A DNA stretch of 64,000 nt from JALYNX01 sp963780755 (GTDB taxonomy: Bacteria > Actinomycetota > Acidimicrobiia > Spongiisociales > ZC4RG35). Where the stretch lies: the NCBI GenBank assembly GCA_963780755.1, contig CAWACX010000002.1, positions 970,396 through 1,034,395 of the forward strand. The letters are read 5' to 3'. The position numbers were made by a program, and so were the translations under genes. Shown here one piece after another: positions 19,469 to 29,192 of this stretch. The notes beneath the pieces are model-generated. The model worked only from the letters and a program-made list of their open reading frames with translations, did no database searches and was not told the origin of the DNA. Position 1 is the stretch's first letter. Each line of letters begins with the position of its first letter.

Positions 19469-20343
19469 TGGCGTCGGCTCGGCGAACGGCGCGGGGGATA
19501 GCCGGGTTCATGTTCGGCTTCGCCTCGACGGTGCTTCTAGTCGGCATCTGGGGCCGGGCCGTGGTGGTCGACACCGAAGAGCTGGCCGAGTCTCTGTCCC
19601 CGATGGCCGCCAGTGAGGTCGTCGTGGACCGGTTCACCACCTGGATGGTCGGCGAGCTAGGGGCTGCGGGACTGGACCCCGTGACCGCGGAATCGGCCGC
19701 CGAGCATGTGCTCGAGAGCCCGGATGTCACCTCGGCCCTGTCCAGCCTGCTGTTCGAGGTAGTCGAGGCGGCGGCCTCCCCGAGCACCGAAGGGGCAACA
19801 GTCGACGCCGCGGCCGTGTTCGCACCGGCGGTCCCTGGCATAACCACCAGGCTTGCCGAAGTCGGGGTCCCCCTCACCGAGGAGCAGGTGGCCGCGGCCG
19901 TGGCCGATCTCGACCCGATCGTTGTCCGTCAGCCACATGAGCAGGTCCTGGTCGGACCGGAATCCGAAGTCGCATCCAAGCTGGGCACGGCTGCCGGCCT
20001 TGCGGTGGTGGCGATGTTGATCGCGGGATGGGCCTATGTGGGGGTCTCGCTCGACAAGCGAAAAGCTGTGCGCAGCCTGCTCAATCGCTTCGCACTCGGG
20101 GCCCTCTCCTTCGCCATCTTCCTGCGCATCGGGAGTTGGATCCTTGATCCTGGTGGCGGCAGGGCCCCGTTGATGGAGTCCTTGGGCCTCCTGGCCGCGT
20201 CGAAATGGTTGGTGCCACTTGCGATGGGCGTGGTCGCCGGGGTCGGAGCGTTGGTCTTCATGACCTTCAGGAGGCGACGCCAGGTCAGACGGGTGGCAGA
20301 TCCCCATTCGCCCAGCGCACAGCCCACACCGCGATCAGAATGA
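19468..20343 (+). CDS. Uncharacterised membrane protein
   Basis: 291 residues, not assigned. An N-terminal span (TARGIAGFMFGFASTVLLVGIWGRAVV) is followed by a roughly 150-residue acidic extracytoplasmic region. That region contains VDRFTTWMVGELGAAGLDPVTAESAAEHVLESPDV, given here as a stretch of short amphipathic helices. Three more spans (LAVVAMLIAGWAYVGV, FALGALSFAIFLRIG, WLVPLAMGVVAGVGALVF) and a basic tail follow. It starts by an ATGA overlap with mrp, so the two are cotranscribed. Its 3' end overlaps the convergent DUF2752 gene by 59 bp. Confidence 0.75.
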   Translation: MASARRTARGIAGFMFGFASTVLLVGIWGRAVVVDTEELAESLSPMAASEVVVDRFTTWMVGELGAAGLDPVTAESAAEHVLESPDVTSALSSLLFEVVEAAASPSTEGATVDAAAVFAPAVPGITTRLAEVGVPLTEEQVAAAVADLDPIVVRQPHEQVLVGPESEVASKLGTAAGLAVVAMLIAGWAYVGVSLDKRKAVRSLLNRFALGALSFAIFLRIGSWILDPGGGRAPLMESLGLLAASKWLVPLAMGVVAGVGALVFMTFRRRRQVRRVADPHSPSAQPTPRSE

Positions 20344-20674
20344 CCCCGGTCCCGATGAGCACCGCACTGAGCACTCTCGGGGGCATCGGGCCCACCTTCC
20401 CCCTTCGGCGAAGAAGGAACCAAACCCACCCGGCGGCGATCTGAGTCGCGATCAGAGGTATCAGCGGGTGAAAAGTGAGCGCGCCGTCGAGGTCGCCTCG
20501 CATGAGCAGCGATGCCGCCCGGGTCATCCCGCACCCGGGACACGCCATCCCCGTGGCCAGAGCGAACGGGCAAATCGTCACACCGTCCTCTCCGGGATGC
20601 ACCGTGAGCAGGAATAGGGCGCCGAGGACCGGTGCGGCGAGCAGGAGTCGGTCCCGCCAGCCGTCGAGCGTCAT
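20285..20674 (-). CDS. DUF2752 membrane protein
   Basis: A 129-residue protein of the DUF2752 family (PF10825). The signature CPFALATGMACPGCGMTRA and the following FHPLIPL are both present, with three or four hydrophobic helices. The conserved cysteines suggest metal or redox chemistry, but the family is uncharacterised. It starts at ATG 20674 and overlaps the upstream DUF4190-like gene by 4 bp, so the two are one transcription unit. Confidence 0.92.
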   Translation of the reverse strand: MTLDGWRDRLLLAAPVLGALFLLTVHPGEDGVTICPFALATGMACPGCGMTRAASLLMRGDLDGALTFHPLIPLIATQIAAGWVWFLLRRRGKVGPMPPRVLSAVLIGTGVILIAVWAVRWANGDLPPV

Positions 20675-20958
20675 GGGAAGTTCTCCAGCGAACCGCTGAT
20701 TACGGCCCCGATCGCGGCGATCACGAGTATTGCTCCATATCCGAGGGTGAGGACGGTGCCGATGATCCCCAAGATCCGGCCGGCCTTCGCGGTGCTCAAA
20801 TTTACCGGGTCGCGGCGACCGGACGTTATTGCCTCCAACTCTTTGGTGCCCATGACCCAGGCGGCGATTCCGAGGAAAGGGCAGCAGACGATTCCCAGGA
20901 TCCCGAGGACCAGCGTCGTCGACGCCTGGCTCTGTTCCGGATAGGCGGGAACCACCAT
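20671..20958 (-). CDS. DUF4190-like two-helix membrane protein
   Basis: 95 residues. Two hydrophobic stretches (TLVLGILGIVCCPFLGIAAWVMG and AGRILGIIGTVLTLGYGAILVIAAIG) flank a short polar loop ending in STAKAGRILG. This is the DUF4190 pattern common in actinobacteria. A Pro/Tyr/Gln N-terminus (VVPAYPEQSQ) is typical. It pairs with DUF2752, as in other genomes where both lie together. The role is unknown. Confidence 0.8.
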   Translation of the reverse strand: MVVPAYPEQSQASTTLVLGILGIVCCPFLGIAAWVMGTKELEAITSGRRDPVNLSTAKAGRILGIIGTVLTLGYGAILVIAAIGAVISGSLENFP

Positions 20959-20967
20959 GTCGCGACC

Positions 20968-22236
20968 CTATCGGCCGATCCGGTCCAGAGTGCGATAGAG
21001 GACCGAGGCCGGAGTCAGGAACCAGGGCGTTCCCTGGTAGTAGAAGCGGGTAGGGGGAGGAACGGTGGTGAAGACGCTGGGAGGCTCTTCGCCGAGGAGC
21101 ATCCCAGCGAGTTCGGTGCCCATCAGCGTGGATAGCCCGACCCCGTGGCCTGCGTAGCCCATGGCGTACCAGACCCCGCCCACCTGGCCCATGTGAGGGA
21201 TCAGGTCGAAGGGGACACCGAGCTTTCCCCCCCACACATTCGTGATCTCCGCGTCTGCGAGCTGAGGGAAGTAGCCGAGGAGTTGTCGGCGGAGGTCGGC
21301 CGCCGACTCATCGAGATCGAGCCCGGTGTGGAGGTTGCGGCGCCCGCCGATCAGGATCCGGTCGTCAGGGGTCCGCCTCATGTAGTTGAGCAGGCGCTTC
21401 TTGGTGTATGTCATCGATCCCTTGGGGAAGATCGCAGCGGCGCGATCACCCAGGGGCTCGGTGACGATGATGTACGAGCCAATGGAAACCACCTGGCGCG
21501 CCAATTCCGGGACCGGTTCGCCCGTGGTGTAGCCATTGGTTGCGATGACCACCTGTCCGGCTCGCACCGTGCCCAACGAGGTCCCCACCTTGAATCCGGG
21601 CCCATCGGCCGTGATTTCGACAGCAGCGCATTGGTCGACCAGGGCGGCGCCGGCCTCCCTGGCCCGTGAGGCGATCCCGAAAGTGAAACAGGCAGGCTGA
21701 ATCCCCAACCCTTCGGGCTCGAAGAGGGCTGCCGTGAAGCCTTCTCCGTCAACCACTTCTGAGACTCGTTCCGGGCCGAGAACCTCCCAGTCCACCCCAA
21801 CGGCCTTGCGATACCAGGAGACCGTCTTCTCGAACTTCTCCTTGGAGTCGGCCCGGGTGCCCAGGGCAGCCATCCCACCCCTCACGATCCGGGCGTCGAT
21901 GTTCTCGGTGCGAGCGATCTCGGGGACGATGTCGACCGAGCGCACCGTCGCCTCCCACATTCGCCGGCCGATCTCGGGTCCGAATCGATCGAAGATGACC
22001 TGGATGCCGGCCTTGATGTCAGGTGAGACCATTCCCCCGTTGATCGAAGAGGCCCCGGAGGCGATGCTCCGGCTGTCGACCACCGCGACGCTCTTTCCGC
22101 CACGAGCGAGCCGGAGGGCGGCGGTGAGCCCGGTCAGGCCTGAGCCGACGATGAGCACGTCGGCTTCGGTTGGAAGTTCTGACGTCAGGCCTTCAGGGTG
22201 GGGACACTGCTCCCACCACAAGGGTTCCTGCCTCAC
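20968..22236 (-). CDS. FAD-dependent amine oxidoreductase (PuuB/DAO family)
   Basis: 422 residues of the glycine/D-amino acid oxidase fold (PF01266). ADVLIVGSGLTGLTAALRLARGG is the Rossmann FAD site. SGASSINGGMVSPD and WGGKLGVPFDLIPHMG with YAMGYAGHGVGLSTLMG are typical of gamma-glutamylputrescine oxidase-like enzymes. The N-terminal WWEQCPHP motif also fits that group. It would oxidise an amine, making aldehyde, ammonia and hydrogen peroxide. GTG 22236 overlaps the stop of the upstream aminotransferase. With potABCD and agmatinase nearby, a polyamine or its glutamyl conjugate is the favoured substrate. Confidence 0.85.
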   Translation of the reverse strand: MRQEPLWWEQCPHPEGLTSELPTEADVLIVGSGLTGLTAALRLARGGKSVAVVDSRSIASGASSINGGMVSPDIKAGIQVIFDRFGPEIGRRMWEATVRSVDIVPEIARTENIDARIVRGGMAALGTRADSKEKFEKTVSWYRKAVGVDWEVLGPERVSEVVDGEGFTAALFEPEGLGIQPACFTFGIASRAREAGAALVDQCAAVEITADGPGFKVGTSLGTVRAGQVVIATNGYTTGEPVPELARQVVSIGSYIIVTEPLGDRAAAIFPKGSMTYTKKRLLNYMRRTPDDRILIGGRRNLHTGLDLDESAADLRRQLLGYFPQLADAEITNVWGGKLGVPFDLIPHMGQVGGVWYAMGYAGHGVGLSTLMGTELAGMLLGEEPPSVFTTVPPPTRFYYQGTPWFLTPASVLYRTLDRIGR

Positions 22237-23471
22237 AGGCCTTCGAGACCTGCCCGGAACAGGGTGCCCATCTCGGTTACTTGGTCCGGCGTCAGGGTCA
22301 GGGGTGGTGACACCTGGAGCCCTCCGCCACCGACGGCACGGGTGAGGACCCCGGCGGAACGGCATGCGGCGGCCGCCCGGTAAGGGAGAGTCTCATCGTC
22401 TCCCACCTCGAGCTGGACCGCGGCGAGGGCACCGACACCCCGCCGGATGCTCGACACCATCGGCAGCTCCTCGAGGGGGAGAAGTGCCTGGTACAGCTCC
22501 TCCTCCAAGTCGGCGGCCCGCTGCAGGAGGCCCTCGCGCTCGATGATGTCCATGACCACCAGCCCGGCAACACACGCGGTGCTGTGCCCGGAATAGGTGT
22601 ACCCGTGCCGGAACATGAGCCCCGGGGTGTCGAAGAACGGGGCGGCGACCCGAGGGCTGGCGACCACACCACCCAGCGGCGCGTAACCGCAGGTGACCCC
22701 CTTGGCAAAGGTGATGATGTCGGGCTCGAGGTCGTAGATGTTCGCCGCAAACCAGTCACCGCAGCGCCCGAACCCGGTGATGACCTCGTCTGAGATGTAG
22801 AGGCCTCCGGCGGCTCGCATCGCCTCACGGACCTGTGTCAGGTAATCGACGGAGACCGGCCTGATCCCTCCTGCGCCGATGACCGGCTCGACGAAGATGC
22901 CGGCGATTCGCTCCGCGCCGACGTGATCGATCGCCTTCTCGACGGCTTCGGCATCGTCGTAGGGCACGAGGACGACATCGGACACCAGGTCGCCGGTGTA
23001 GCCGGTCCGGTTCGGCTCCATGCCGCCAAGAGTGGTCCCGTAGGTGTGCATGCCGTGATAGGCCCACTCCCGGGAGATGAACACCGTCCGGTCGGGCTCG
23101 CCGACTGCGTTGAAATAGCGGCGGGCCAATTTGGCTGCCGTGTCGACGGCGTCCGACCCTCCCGACCCGAAGAAGACCTTGGACTCGGGGTCGGGGGATA
23201 CCGCCGCGATCCGGCCTGCCAGATCGATCGGGGGCCGGGTGGCGTAGTCGATGAAGGCGTGGAAGGCGGGAAGCTTGCGTGCTTGCTCCGCCATGGCGTC
23301 GACGATCTCGTCACGGCCATAGCCGACATTCATGTACCACAGGGAGGCGGCGGCATCGAGATACCGGTTCCCCTCCTCGTCGTAGACGTAGACCCCTTCC
23401 CCGCGGTCCACAACGAATGGTGCGTGTTGCACCTTGTTCATCTCGCCAAATGGGTGCCAGAACGATGACAT
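22233..23471 (-). CDS. Class III pyridoxal-phosphate aminotransferase (omega-amine type)
   Basis: 412 residues of the ornithine/omega-amino acid aminotransferase family (PF00202). Visible are AAASLWYMNVGYG at the substrate mouth and GSGGSDAVDTAAKLARRY, which contacts the cofactor phosphate. GIFVEPVIGAGG, DEVITGFGRCGDWF and the Schiff-base lysine in ITFAKGVTCGYAPLGG follow. It would transfer an amino group from a diamine or beta/gamma-amino acid to pyruvate or 2-oxoglutarate. It is cotranscribed with the FAD oxidase (4-bp overlap) and divergent from the amidohydrolase, 44 bp away. Putrescine or a similar amine fits the neighbourhood. Confidence 0.9.
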   Translation of the reverse strand: MSSFWHPFGEMNKVQHAPFVVDRGEGVYVYDEEGNRYLDAAASLWYMNVGYGRDEIVDAMAEQARKLPAFHAFIDYATRPPIDLAGRIAAVSPDPESKVFFGSGGSDAVDTAAKLARRYFNAVGEPDRTVFISREWAYHGMHTYGTTLGGMEPNRTGYTGDLVSDVVLVPYDDAEAVEKAIDHVGAERIAGIFVEPVIGAGGIRPVSVDYLTQVREAMRAAGGLYISDEVITGFGRCGDWFAANIYDLEPDIITFAKGVTCGYAPLGGVVASPRVAAPFFDTPGLMFRHGYTYSGHSTACVAGLVVMDIIEREGLLQRAADLEEELYQALLPLEELPMVSSIRRGVGALAAVQLEVGDDETLPYRAAAACRSAGVLTRAVGGGGLQVSPPLTLTPDQVTEMGTLFRAGLEGL

Positions 23472-23515
23472 ATCGGGAGATTACCTGAGGTGGTGCTGGC
23501 TACCCTCGCCGCCCA

Positions 23516-25132
23516 ATGCCCGCCGACCTCGTGTTCCGCAACGGCCCGGTGTTCACCGGTGATGCCGCCCGGTCCTTCTCGAGGGGGCTCGCCGTCACCG
23601 GAGCCCGGATCACGGCGGTTGGCCCGGACGCACTGGTCAGCGACGAGATCGGCCCTGAGACCAGGGTCATCGACCTCGAGGGACGACTGGTCACCCCCGG
23701 ATTCCAGGACTCCCACGTTCACCCTTCGAGCAGCGGGCTCGACCTCCTCCGGTGCAACTTCGAGGGGTGCTCCAATGCCGATGAGGCCCTTGCCTATCTG
23801 ACTGCGTATTTGCAGGATCACCCCGACGTCGAGTGGGTGATCGGGAGCGGGTGGCATCAGACCTGGTTCCCGAGGGGATGTCCACCGAAGGAGCTTCTCG
23901 ACTCGATCATTCCGGATCGGCCGGTCTTCGTCTACAACGCCGATGGCCATGGGGCCTGGGTTAACACCCGGGCCCTGGACCTGGCAGGAATCGACGACGA
24001 AACGCCCGACCCGCGAGACGGTCGGATCGAGCGCAACCCGGACGGTTCGCCCCAGGGCACCCTGCACGAGGGTGCGGCCTCATTGGTGGAAACGGTGTCC
24101 CCCGAAGACACCATGGAGGACTTTCTCAAAGGGATCCTCGCCGGCCAGGACTACTTGATCTCCAAGGGGATCACGGCGTGGCTCGACGCTCATGTCGACT
24201 CTCTCGTCCACAGTTGCTACCGGGCTCTGGCGGGCCGCGACCAGCTCTTGGGGCACGCACGGGGGGCCATCTGGTGGGATCGACACCATGGGATGGAACA
24301 GATCGACGAGGTGGAGAGGATGTCCTCTGAAGGCGTCGGCCGGTATCAGCCGGTGTCGGTGAAGCTGATGGCCGACGGGGTGGTGGAGACCCACACTGCG
24401 GCCATGCTCGACCCCTATCTGGATGGAGCGGGTGCGAGCACGGGAAAGCGGGGCATCGACTTCATCGATCCCGGGCATCTCGAGGAGATAGTGGTGGCGC
24501 TCGACCAGCGCGGGCTCTCATGTCACTTCCATGCGATCGGTGATGCCGCGGTCCGCAACTCGTTGAACGCCGTGGAGGCGGCTCGCCGCGCCAACGGTTG
24601 GTCCGGTGCCCGCCACGTCATCTGTCACATCCAGGTGGTGCACCCCGATGACCGCGCCAGATTCAGGTCGCTCGGGGTCGCGGCCTCCGCCCAGCCATTG
24701 TGGGCGGCCAACGGCCAGGATCAGGCGGAGCTGACCCAGCCCTTCCTCGGCGCGGAACGCTCCACCTGGCAGTACCCGTTCGCCAGCCTGTTGCGGGCCG
24801 GGGCAACGCTGGCCATGGGCTCGGACTGGTCGGTCTCGACGGCCGACGTCATGGACCAGATCGACATCGCGGTCAATCGGGTCAGCCCTGATACGGCGGA
24901 TCTCGAGCCTCTGAACGCCGCAGAGCGGATCAGCCTCACTGACGCCATGGCCGCATTCACCGCCGGATCGGCATATGTGAACCACCGTGAGGACGTCTCC
25001 GGGACCATCGCCCCCGGTATGCTCGCCGACCTGGTGGTCCTCGATCGGGACCCCTTCTCCGGCGGCCCGATCCACGACACCTCGGTGGACATGACCATCG
25101 TTGGCGGACAGGTGGTTTACGAGGAGGGCTGA
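23516..25132 (+). CDS. YtcJ-like amidohydrolase
   Basis: 538 residues of the amidohydrolase family 3 (PF07969). The N-terminal beta sandwich (DLVFRNGPVFTGD) leads to TPGFQDSHVHPSS with two metal-binding histidines. The barrel continues with GWHQTWFPRGCPPKELLD, then HFHAIGDAAV and AMGSDWSVSTADVMDQ for the remaining metal ligands. It would hydrolyse an amide or ester bond of a small molecule. It starts at ATG 23516 and its stop overlaps the potA start by one base, so it belongs to the importer operon and probably acts on an imported compound. Confidence 0.88.
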   Translation: MPADLVFRNGPVFTGDAARSFSRGLAVTGARITAVGPDALVSDEIGPETRVIDLEGRLVTPGFQDSHVHPSSSGLDLLRCNFEGCSNADEALAYLTAYLQDHPDVEWVIGSGWHQTWFPRGCPPKELLDSIIPDRPVFVYNADGHGAWVNTRALDLAGIDDETPDPRDGRIERNPDGSPQGTLHEGAASLVETVSPEDTMEDFLKGILAGQDYLISKGITAWLDAHVDSLVHSCYRALAGRDQLLGHARGAIWWDRHHGMEQIDEVERMSSEGVGRYQPVSVKLMADGVVETHTAAMLDPYLDGAGASTGKRGIDFIDPGHLEEIVVALDQRGLSCHFHAIGDAAVRNSLNAVEAARRANGWSGARHVICHIQVVHPDDRARFRSLGVAASAQPLWAANGQDQAELTQPFLGAERSTWQYPFASLLRAGATLAMGSDWSVSTADVMDQIDIAVNRVSPDTADLEPLNAAERISLTDAMAAFTAGSAYVNHREDVSGTIAPGMLADLVVLDRDPFSGGPIHDTSVDMTIVGGQVVYEEG

Positions 25133-26208
25133 TGGCCAAGACGGCAGTGGAGTTGAGCGGCGTCATCAAGCGATTCGGTGACGACGTCGTCGCCGTCGAC
25201 GGGATCGAGTTGAGCATCGACGATGGGGAGTTCTTCTCCCTTCTCGGGCCTTCCGGTTGTGGCAAGACCACCACCCTTCGCATGATCGCCGGCTTCGAGT
25301 TCCCCACAGAAGGGAGCATTCGGGTCCACGGCAACGAAATGGGGTTGAAGCCGCCCAACGAGCGCCCGATCAACACCGTCTTCCAGTCATATGCCCTGTT
25401 TCCCCACATGACGGTCGCGGAGAACGTCGCCTTCGGGCTCCAGATGAAGAAGGTCGCGAAGTCCGAGATCGCCGACAAGGTGAAACGGGTGCTCGATCAA
25501 GTGCAGCTGGGGAAGAGGGCGGACGCCAAGCCGAATCAGCTCTCCGGTGGGATGCAGCAGAGGGTCGCGCTAGCCCGGGCGTTGGTCAACGAACCGGAAG
25601 TCCTCCTTCTCGACGAGCCTCTGGGCGCTCTCGACCTCAAGTTGCGCCAGGCGATGCAGGTCGAGTTGAAAGACCTCCAGTCGCGGGTTGGCATCACCTT
25701 CATCTACGTCACCCATGACCAGGAGGAAGCCCTCACCATGTCGGACCGGATCGGGGTGATGAGCGAGGGCAGGTTGCTCCAGGTGGGGCGGTCCGAGGAG
25801 ATATACGAGGCACCGACCTCTCGTTTCGTCGCCGACTTCATCGGTGAGATCAACCTGCTCGATGCCACCGTGGTCGACGCCGACACCGCCCGGTTTGCCA
25901 CCGGCGCCGAGGTCGGGGTGCCTTGCGGAGCGCTCGAGCCCGGGTCGGAAGTGACTCTCGCTCTCCGCCCGGAGCGACTTGCCCTTTACGACCTCGACGA
26001 AGAGGTGCCCGCCGATCACAACCGACTCCGGGTGCGGGTCACCAGGCGGATGTATTACGGGGACGTCTTCTTCTACGACGTGGACGCCGGGATCGGCACC
26101 GAGATCGAGGTCAAAGAAGAGAACCGTCCCGGTGTGGAGCTATACGAGTTGGGCGAGGAGGCCTACCTCGTCTGGAGCCCTCAGGCCGCGGTCCTCGTAA
26201 CGGCATGA
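25132..26208 (+). CDS. potA: Spermidine/putrescine ABC transporter ATPase PotA
   Basis: 358 residues: an ABC ATPase of the PotA/MalK branch with a C-terminal TOBE domain. Walker A GPSGCGKTTTLRM, Q-loop NTVFQSYALFPHMTVAENV, signature QLSGGMQQRVALARAL, Walker B VLLLDEPLGALD and switch His in YVTHDQEEALTMSDR are all present. It energises uptake of polyamines or related cations through PotB and PotC. It starts at ATG 25132, overlapping the amidohydrolase stop. Confidence 0.95.
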   Translation: MAKTAVELSGVIKRFGDDVVAVDGIELSIDDGEFFSLLGPSGCGKTTTLRMIAGFEFPTEGSIRVHGNEMGLKPPNERPINTVFQSYALFPHMTVAENVAFGLQMKKVAKSEIADKVKRVLDQVQLGKRADAKPNQLSGGMQQRVALARALVNEPEVLLLDEPLGALDLKLRQAMQVELKDLQSRVGITFIYVTHDQEEALTMSDRIGVMSEGRLLQVGRSEEIYEAPTSRFVADFIGEINLLDATVVDADTARFATGAEVGVPCGALEPGSEVTLALRPERLALYDLDEEVPADHNRLRVRVTRRMYYGDVFFYDVDAGIGTEIEVKEENRPGVELYELGEEAYLVWSPQAAVLVTA

Positions 26209-27101
26209 CCACGGTCAAAGAGCCACCGGTCGAACAGGCCAATCCCGAACTGGAGCAGGCGTCGATCAAGGCCGAGTCGCGGCGCGGCTTCCTCATCGGC
26301 TCGCCGGCGTTTGTCTATCTGGTGATCTTCTTCGCCATTCCCCTGGTCCTGGTATTCGTCTACTCCTTCGCCAGCAGGTCATCCACCGGGCTCACGGTGC
26401 TCGAAGACTGGAACCTCGACTCCTACAAGCGCTTGTTCAGCGCCGACGTCCTGGAGATATTCCTCCGGTCGCTCCTGCTGGCCACGACCACCACGGCGAT
26501 CTGCCTTCTCTTCTCCTATCCCTTCGCCTTCTTCATCGCCACCCGCTCACCGCGTGCCCGCGGCATCCTGCTCATCTTCGTGATGATCCCGTTCTGGTCG
26601 AACTTCCTGGTCCGGACCTATGCCTGGCGGGTGCTCCTCTCCACGGAAGGGCCGATCTCCCAGATCAGCCAGGCGCTGGGCGGTGAGCCGATCCGATTGC
26701 TCTTCACCAACGCCGCGGTCCTGATCGGGTTGGTCTACGGGTTCCTGCCGTTCATGGTCCTACCCCTCTATGCCGCTCTGGAGCGGATGGACTGGCGACT
26801 GGTGGAGGCCGCCCGCGACCTCTATGCCGATGGATGGACTGCGTTTCGCAAAGTGACTTTCCCACTGTCCCTGCCCGGTGTCATCGCCGGGTCGATACTG
26901 GTGTTCATCCCCTCCCTCGGCGCCTACGTGACCCCGGCCCTGCTCGGTGGCGCCAACACGGTGCTGATGGGGGACTACATCGTCAGTCAGTTCCTATCCG
27001 CCCGTAACTGGCCCTTTGGCTCGGCGCTGTCCTTCGCGGTGATGTTCGTGATGCTGTTGGCCACCCTCTTCTACTTCCGGGCGGGGGCGAAGACACTGTG
27101 A
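26205..27101 (+). CDS. potB: Spermidine/putrescine ABC transporter permease PotB
   Basis: 298 residues with six hydrophobic helices, starting after a 30-residue polar tail. The EAA loop EAARDLYADGWTAFRKVTFPLSLPG contacts the ATPase. The order potA-B-C-D and PotB-like PFWSNFLVRTYAWRVLL mark it as PotB. It starts at ATG 26205 (ATGA overlap with potA). Confidence 0.94.
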   Translation: MTTVKEPPVEQANPELEQASIKAESRRGFLIGSPAFVYLVIFFAIPLVLVFVYSFASRSSTGLTVLEDWNLDSYKRLFSADVLEIFLRSLLLATTTTAICLLFSYPFAFFIATRSPRARGILLIFVMIPFWSNFLVRTYAWRVLLSTEGPISQISQALGGEPIRLLFTNAAVLIGLVYGFLPFMVLPLYAALERMDWRLVEAARDLYADGWTAFRKVTFPLSLPGVIAGSILVFIPSLGAYVTPALLGGANTVLMGDYIVSQFLSARNWPFGSALSFAVMFVMLLATLFYFRAGAKTL

Positions 27102-27979
27102 GCGAAGGCACTGCACCCAAGGGCTTGGTCGACCGGTTGTTGGCCGTCAACGCCGGAGTGGTCTACGTCTTCCTCTATGCGCCGATCTTCGTCTTGATCC
27201 TCTTCTCATTCAACGACAACAACAACGTGTCGATCTGGACCGAGCCATCCCTCCGGTGGTACGGCGAGGTGTTCAAGAACGACACGGTGATGTCTGCGCT
27301 GCGCAACTCCCTGATCGTGGCCTTCTTCTCCACGATCGTGGCCACTGCCATCGGCACCATGCTTGCGATCTCTCTGGAGCGTTACCGGTATCGGGGTCGG
27401 GGAACCCTGGACGGCCTGGCCTATCTCCCGATCATCATTCCCGACGTCACGATGGCCGTGATGTTGTTGATCTTCTTCTTCCAGGCGTTCGGGATCATCG
27501 ACAACATCTTCGGCATCCGGATGACAACCGGTCTCTTGACCATCACCCTCGCCCACATCGCCTTCTGCATCTCGTTCGTCGCCATCGTGGTCCGGGCTCG
27601 CCTCGCGCAACTCGATGACTCGCTCGAAGAGGCCGCTGCCGACCTCTACGCCTCACGCTGGCAGGCGTTCCGGCGGGTGACGCTGCCACTGATCGCACCT
27701 GGTGTCGCCGGTGGCGCATTGCTTGCGCTCACCCTTTCCCTGGACGACGTGGTGGTCACCCAGTTCGTCTCCGGCGCCGGCTCGACCACCCTGCCGGTCT
27801 ATGTCTTCGGCTTGGTGCGACGAGGGGTTACCCCCCTCATCAATGCGGTGAGCGTGCTGATGCTGGTCGCCTCGATGGTGCTGGTCGGGATCTCGCTCGG
27901 CTTCCAAAGAGGCGCCGAGGCACGGGGCCAGCGCCTGGCCGACCCCGAGGCCCTGAAGGCCGAGATCACCGCCGGCTGA
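27098..27979 (+). CDS. potC: Spermidine/putrescine ABC transporter permease PotC
   Basis: 293 residues with six membrane helices. Hallmarks are VLILFSFNDNNNVSIWTEPSLRWYGEVF, the PotC start, and the EAA loop EEAAADLYASRWQAFRRVTLPLIAPG. It starts at GTG 27098, overlapping potB by 4 bp. The 85-bp gap to potD may hold a promoter of its own. Confidence 0.94.
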   Translation: MSEGTAPKGLVDRLLAVNAGVVYVFLYAPIFVLILFSFNDNNNVSIWTEPSLRWYGEVFKNDTVMSALRNSLIVAFFSTIVATAIGTMLAISLERYRYRGRGTLDGLAYLPIIIPDVTMAVMLLIFFFQAFGIIDNIFGIRMTTGLLTITLAHIAFCISFVAIVVRARLAQLDDSLEEAAADLYASRWQAFRRVTLPLIAPGVAGGALLALTLSLDDVVVTQFVSGAGSTTLPVYVFGLVRRGVTPLINAVSVLMLVASMVLVGISLGFQRGAEARGQRLADPEALKAEITAG

Positions 27980-28063
27980 GCCCGGCCTGCGGATGGCCCG
28001 GTTGGGGGATATCCTGCCGCACGCCTTCTGGCGAGTTGATTACCGAATAAGAGAGGACCGGAG

Positions 28064-29150
28064 ATGCCGAAACTGGCGAGAACCGTGGTCACGCTTGTCG
28101 TGCTCGCCCTGGTGATGATCGGATGCGGCGGCGACGGGGAAAGCACTGCCGACCCGACCGCCTGCACCGAAGGACAGGTCGATGGGGACCTCCAGCTCTA
28201 CAACTGGTCGGAGTACATCGATCCGGCATTGCTCACCGGGTTCGAGGAGGAATTCGGGGTCACGCTGACCGAGACCACCTACGACTCCAACGAGGCAATG
28301 CTCGCCTCGCTTCAGGCAGGCGTGGTCTACGACGTGATCGTGCCTTCCGATTACATGGTGGGGATCATGATCCAGCAGGGCTTGCTCAGCGAGATCAACA
28401 CCACGGCGGTGCCCAACATGGCCAACCTCGCCGCAACGGTTCACAGAGCTTCCCTACGACCCGGGACCCGTGTACTCCGCCGCATACCAGTACGGAACCA
28501 CCGGGCTCGGGGTGAACACCGCCATTGTGGGCACCGACTTCGAGCCCAGCTGGGGCCTGATCTTCGACCCGGCCGTGACCTCTGCCTTCCCTGCCGGGGT
28601 CTCGGTGCTCAACGACCCCAGGGAGACGATGGGAGCCGCTCTCGAATATCTGGGCTATTCGCTCAACGACACCGATCTCGAGCATCTCCAGGCGGCCGCC
28701 GACGTCATCACCGCAGCCAAAGACGGAATCGCGGCGTTCGACTCCGACCAGTACGACGAGCAATTGGCCAACGGTGAGGTTGCTGTGTCCCACGGCTATT
28801 CGGGGAACATGATCACCGGCTTCGCGGACGCGGCGAACCCGGACGACTTCGTGTTCGTCCTCCCCGAGGAGGGGGCCACCCTCTGGATCGACAACATGGT
28901 GGTGCCCACGACGGCGGAGCATCCCTGCACCGCAATGACCTTCATCAACTACATCCTGGATGCGGAGAACGGGGCGACCCTGACCAACTTCAACTACTAC
29001 GGAAGCCCCAACGCGGCCGCGATGGAGTTCATCGAGCCCGAGGTAGTGGAGTTCTATGCGGCTACCGATGACGCGAAGCTCGAAGTCATCGCAGACCAGG
29101 GCGACTACGAGATCAACTACACCGACTACTTCGCCATCGCCAAGGGTTGA
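28064..29150 (+). CDS. potD: Spermidine/putrescine-binding lipoprotein PotD (frameshifted in this sequence)
   Basis: The extracytoplasmic substrate-binding protein of the PotABCD importer, about 361 residues when repaired. Signal peptide with lipobox-like VMIGCGG near residue 22, then LQLYNWSEYIDPALLTGFEEEFGV, the start of periplasmic polyamine-binding proteins. YDVIVPSDYMVG follows. The frame breaks at 28435-28436 (GCAACGG): dropping one A gives AARFTELPYDPGPVYSAAYQYGTTGLG and continues to TGA at 29148-29150. Acidic and aromatic residues expected for amine binding are present on both sides of the break. A strong hairpin terminator follows. Confidence 0.92.
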
Positions 29151-29151
29151 A

Positions 29152-29181
29152 TGGGAGGGAGGCGCCGCCGCCTCCCTCCCA
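29152..29181. terminator. Hairpin terminator between convergent genes
   Basis: A perfect 13-bp inverted repeat (29152-29164 with 29169-29181) encloses the 4-base loop CCGC, right after the potD stop and before the DUF4349 stop. It could end transcription from both sides. It lacks a clear T tract on the plus strand. Confidence 0.75.
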
Positions 29182-29192
29182 ATCCTCACCGA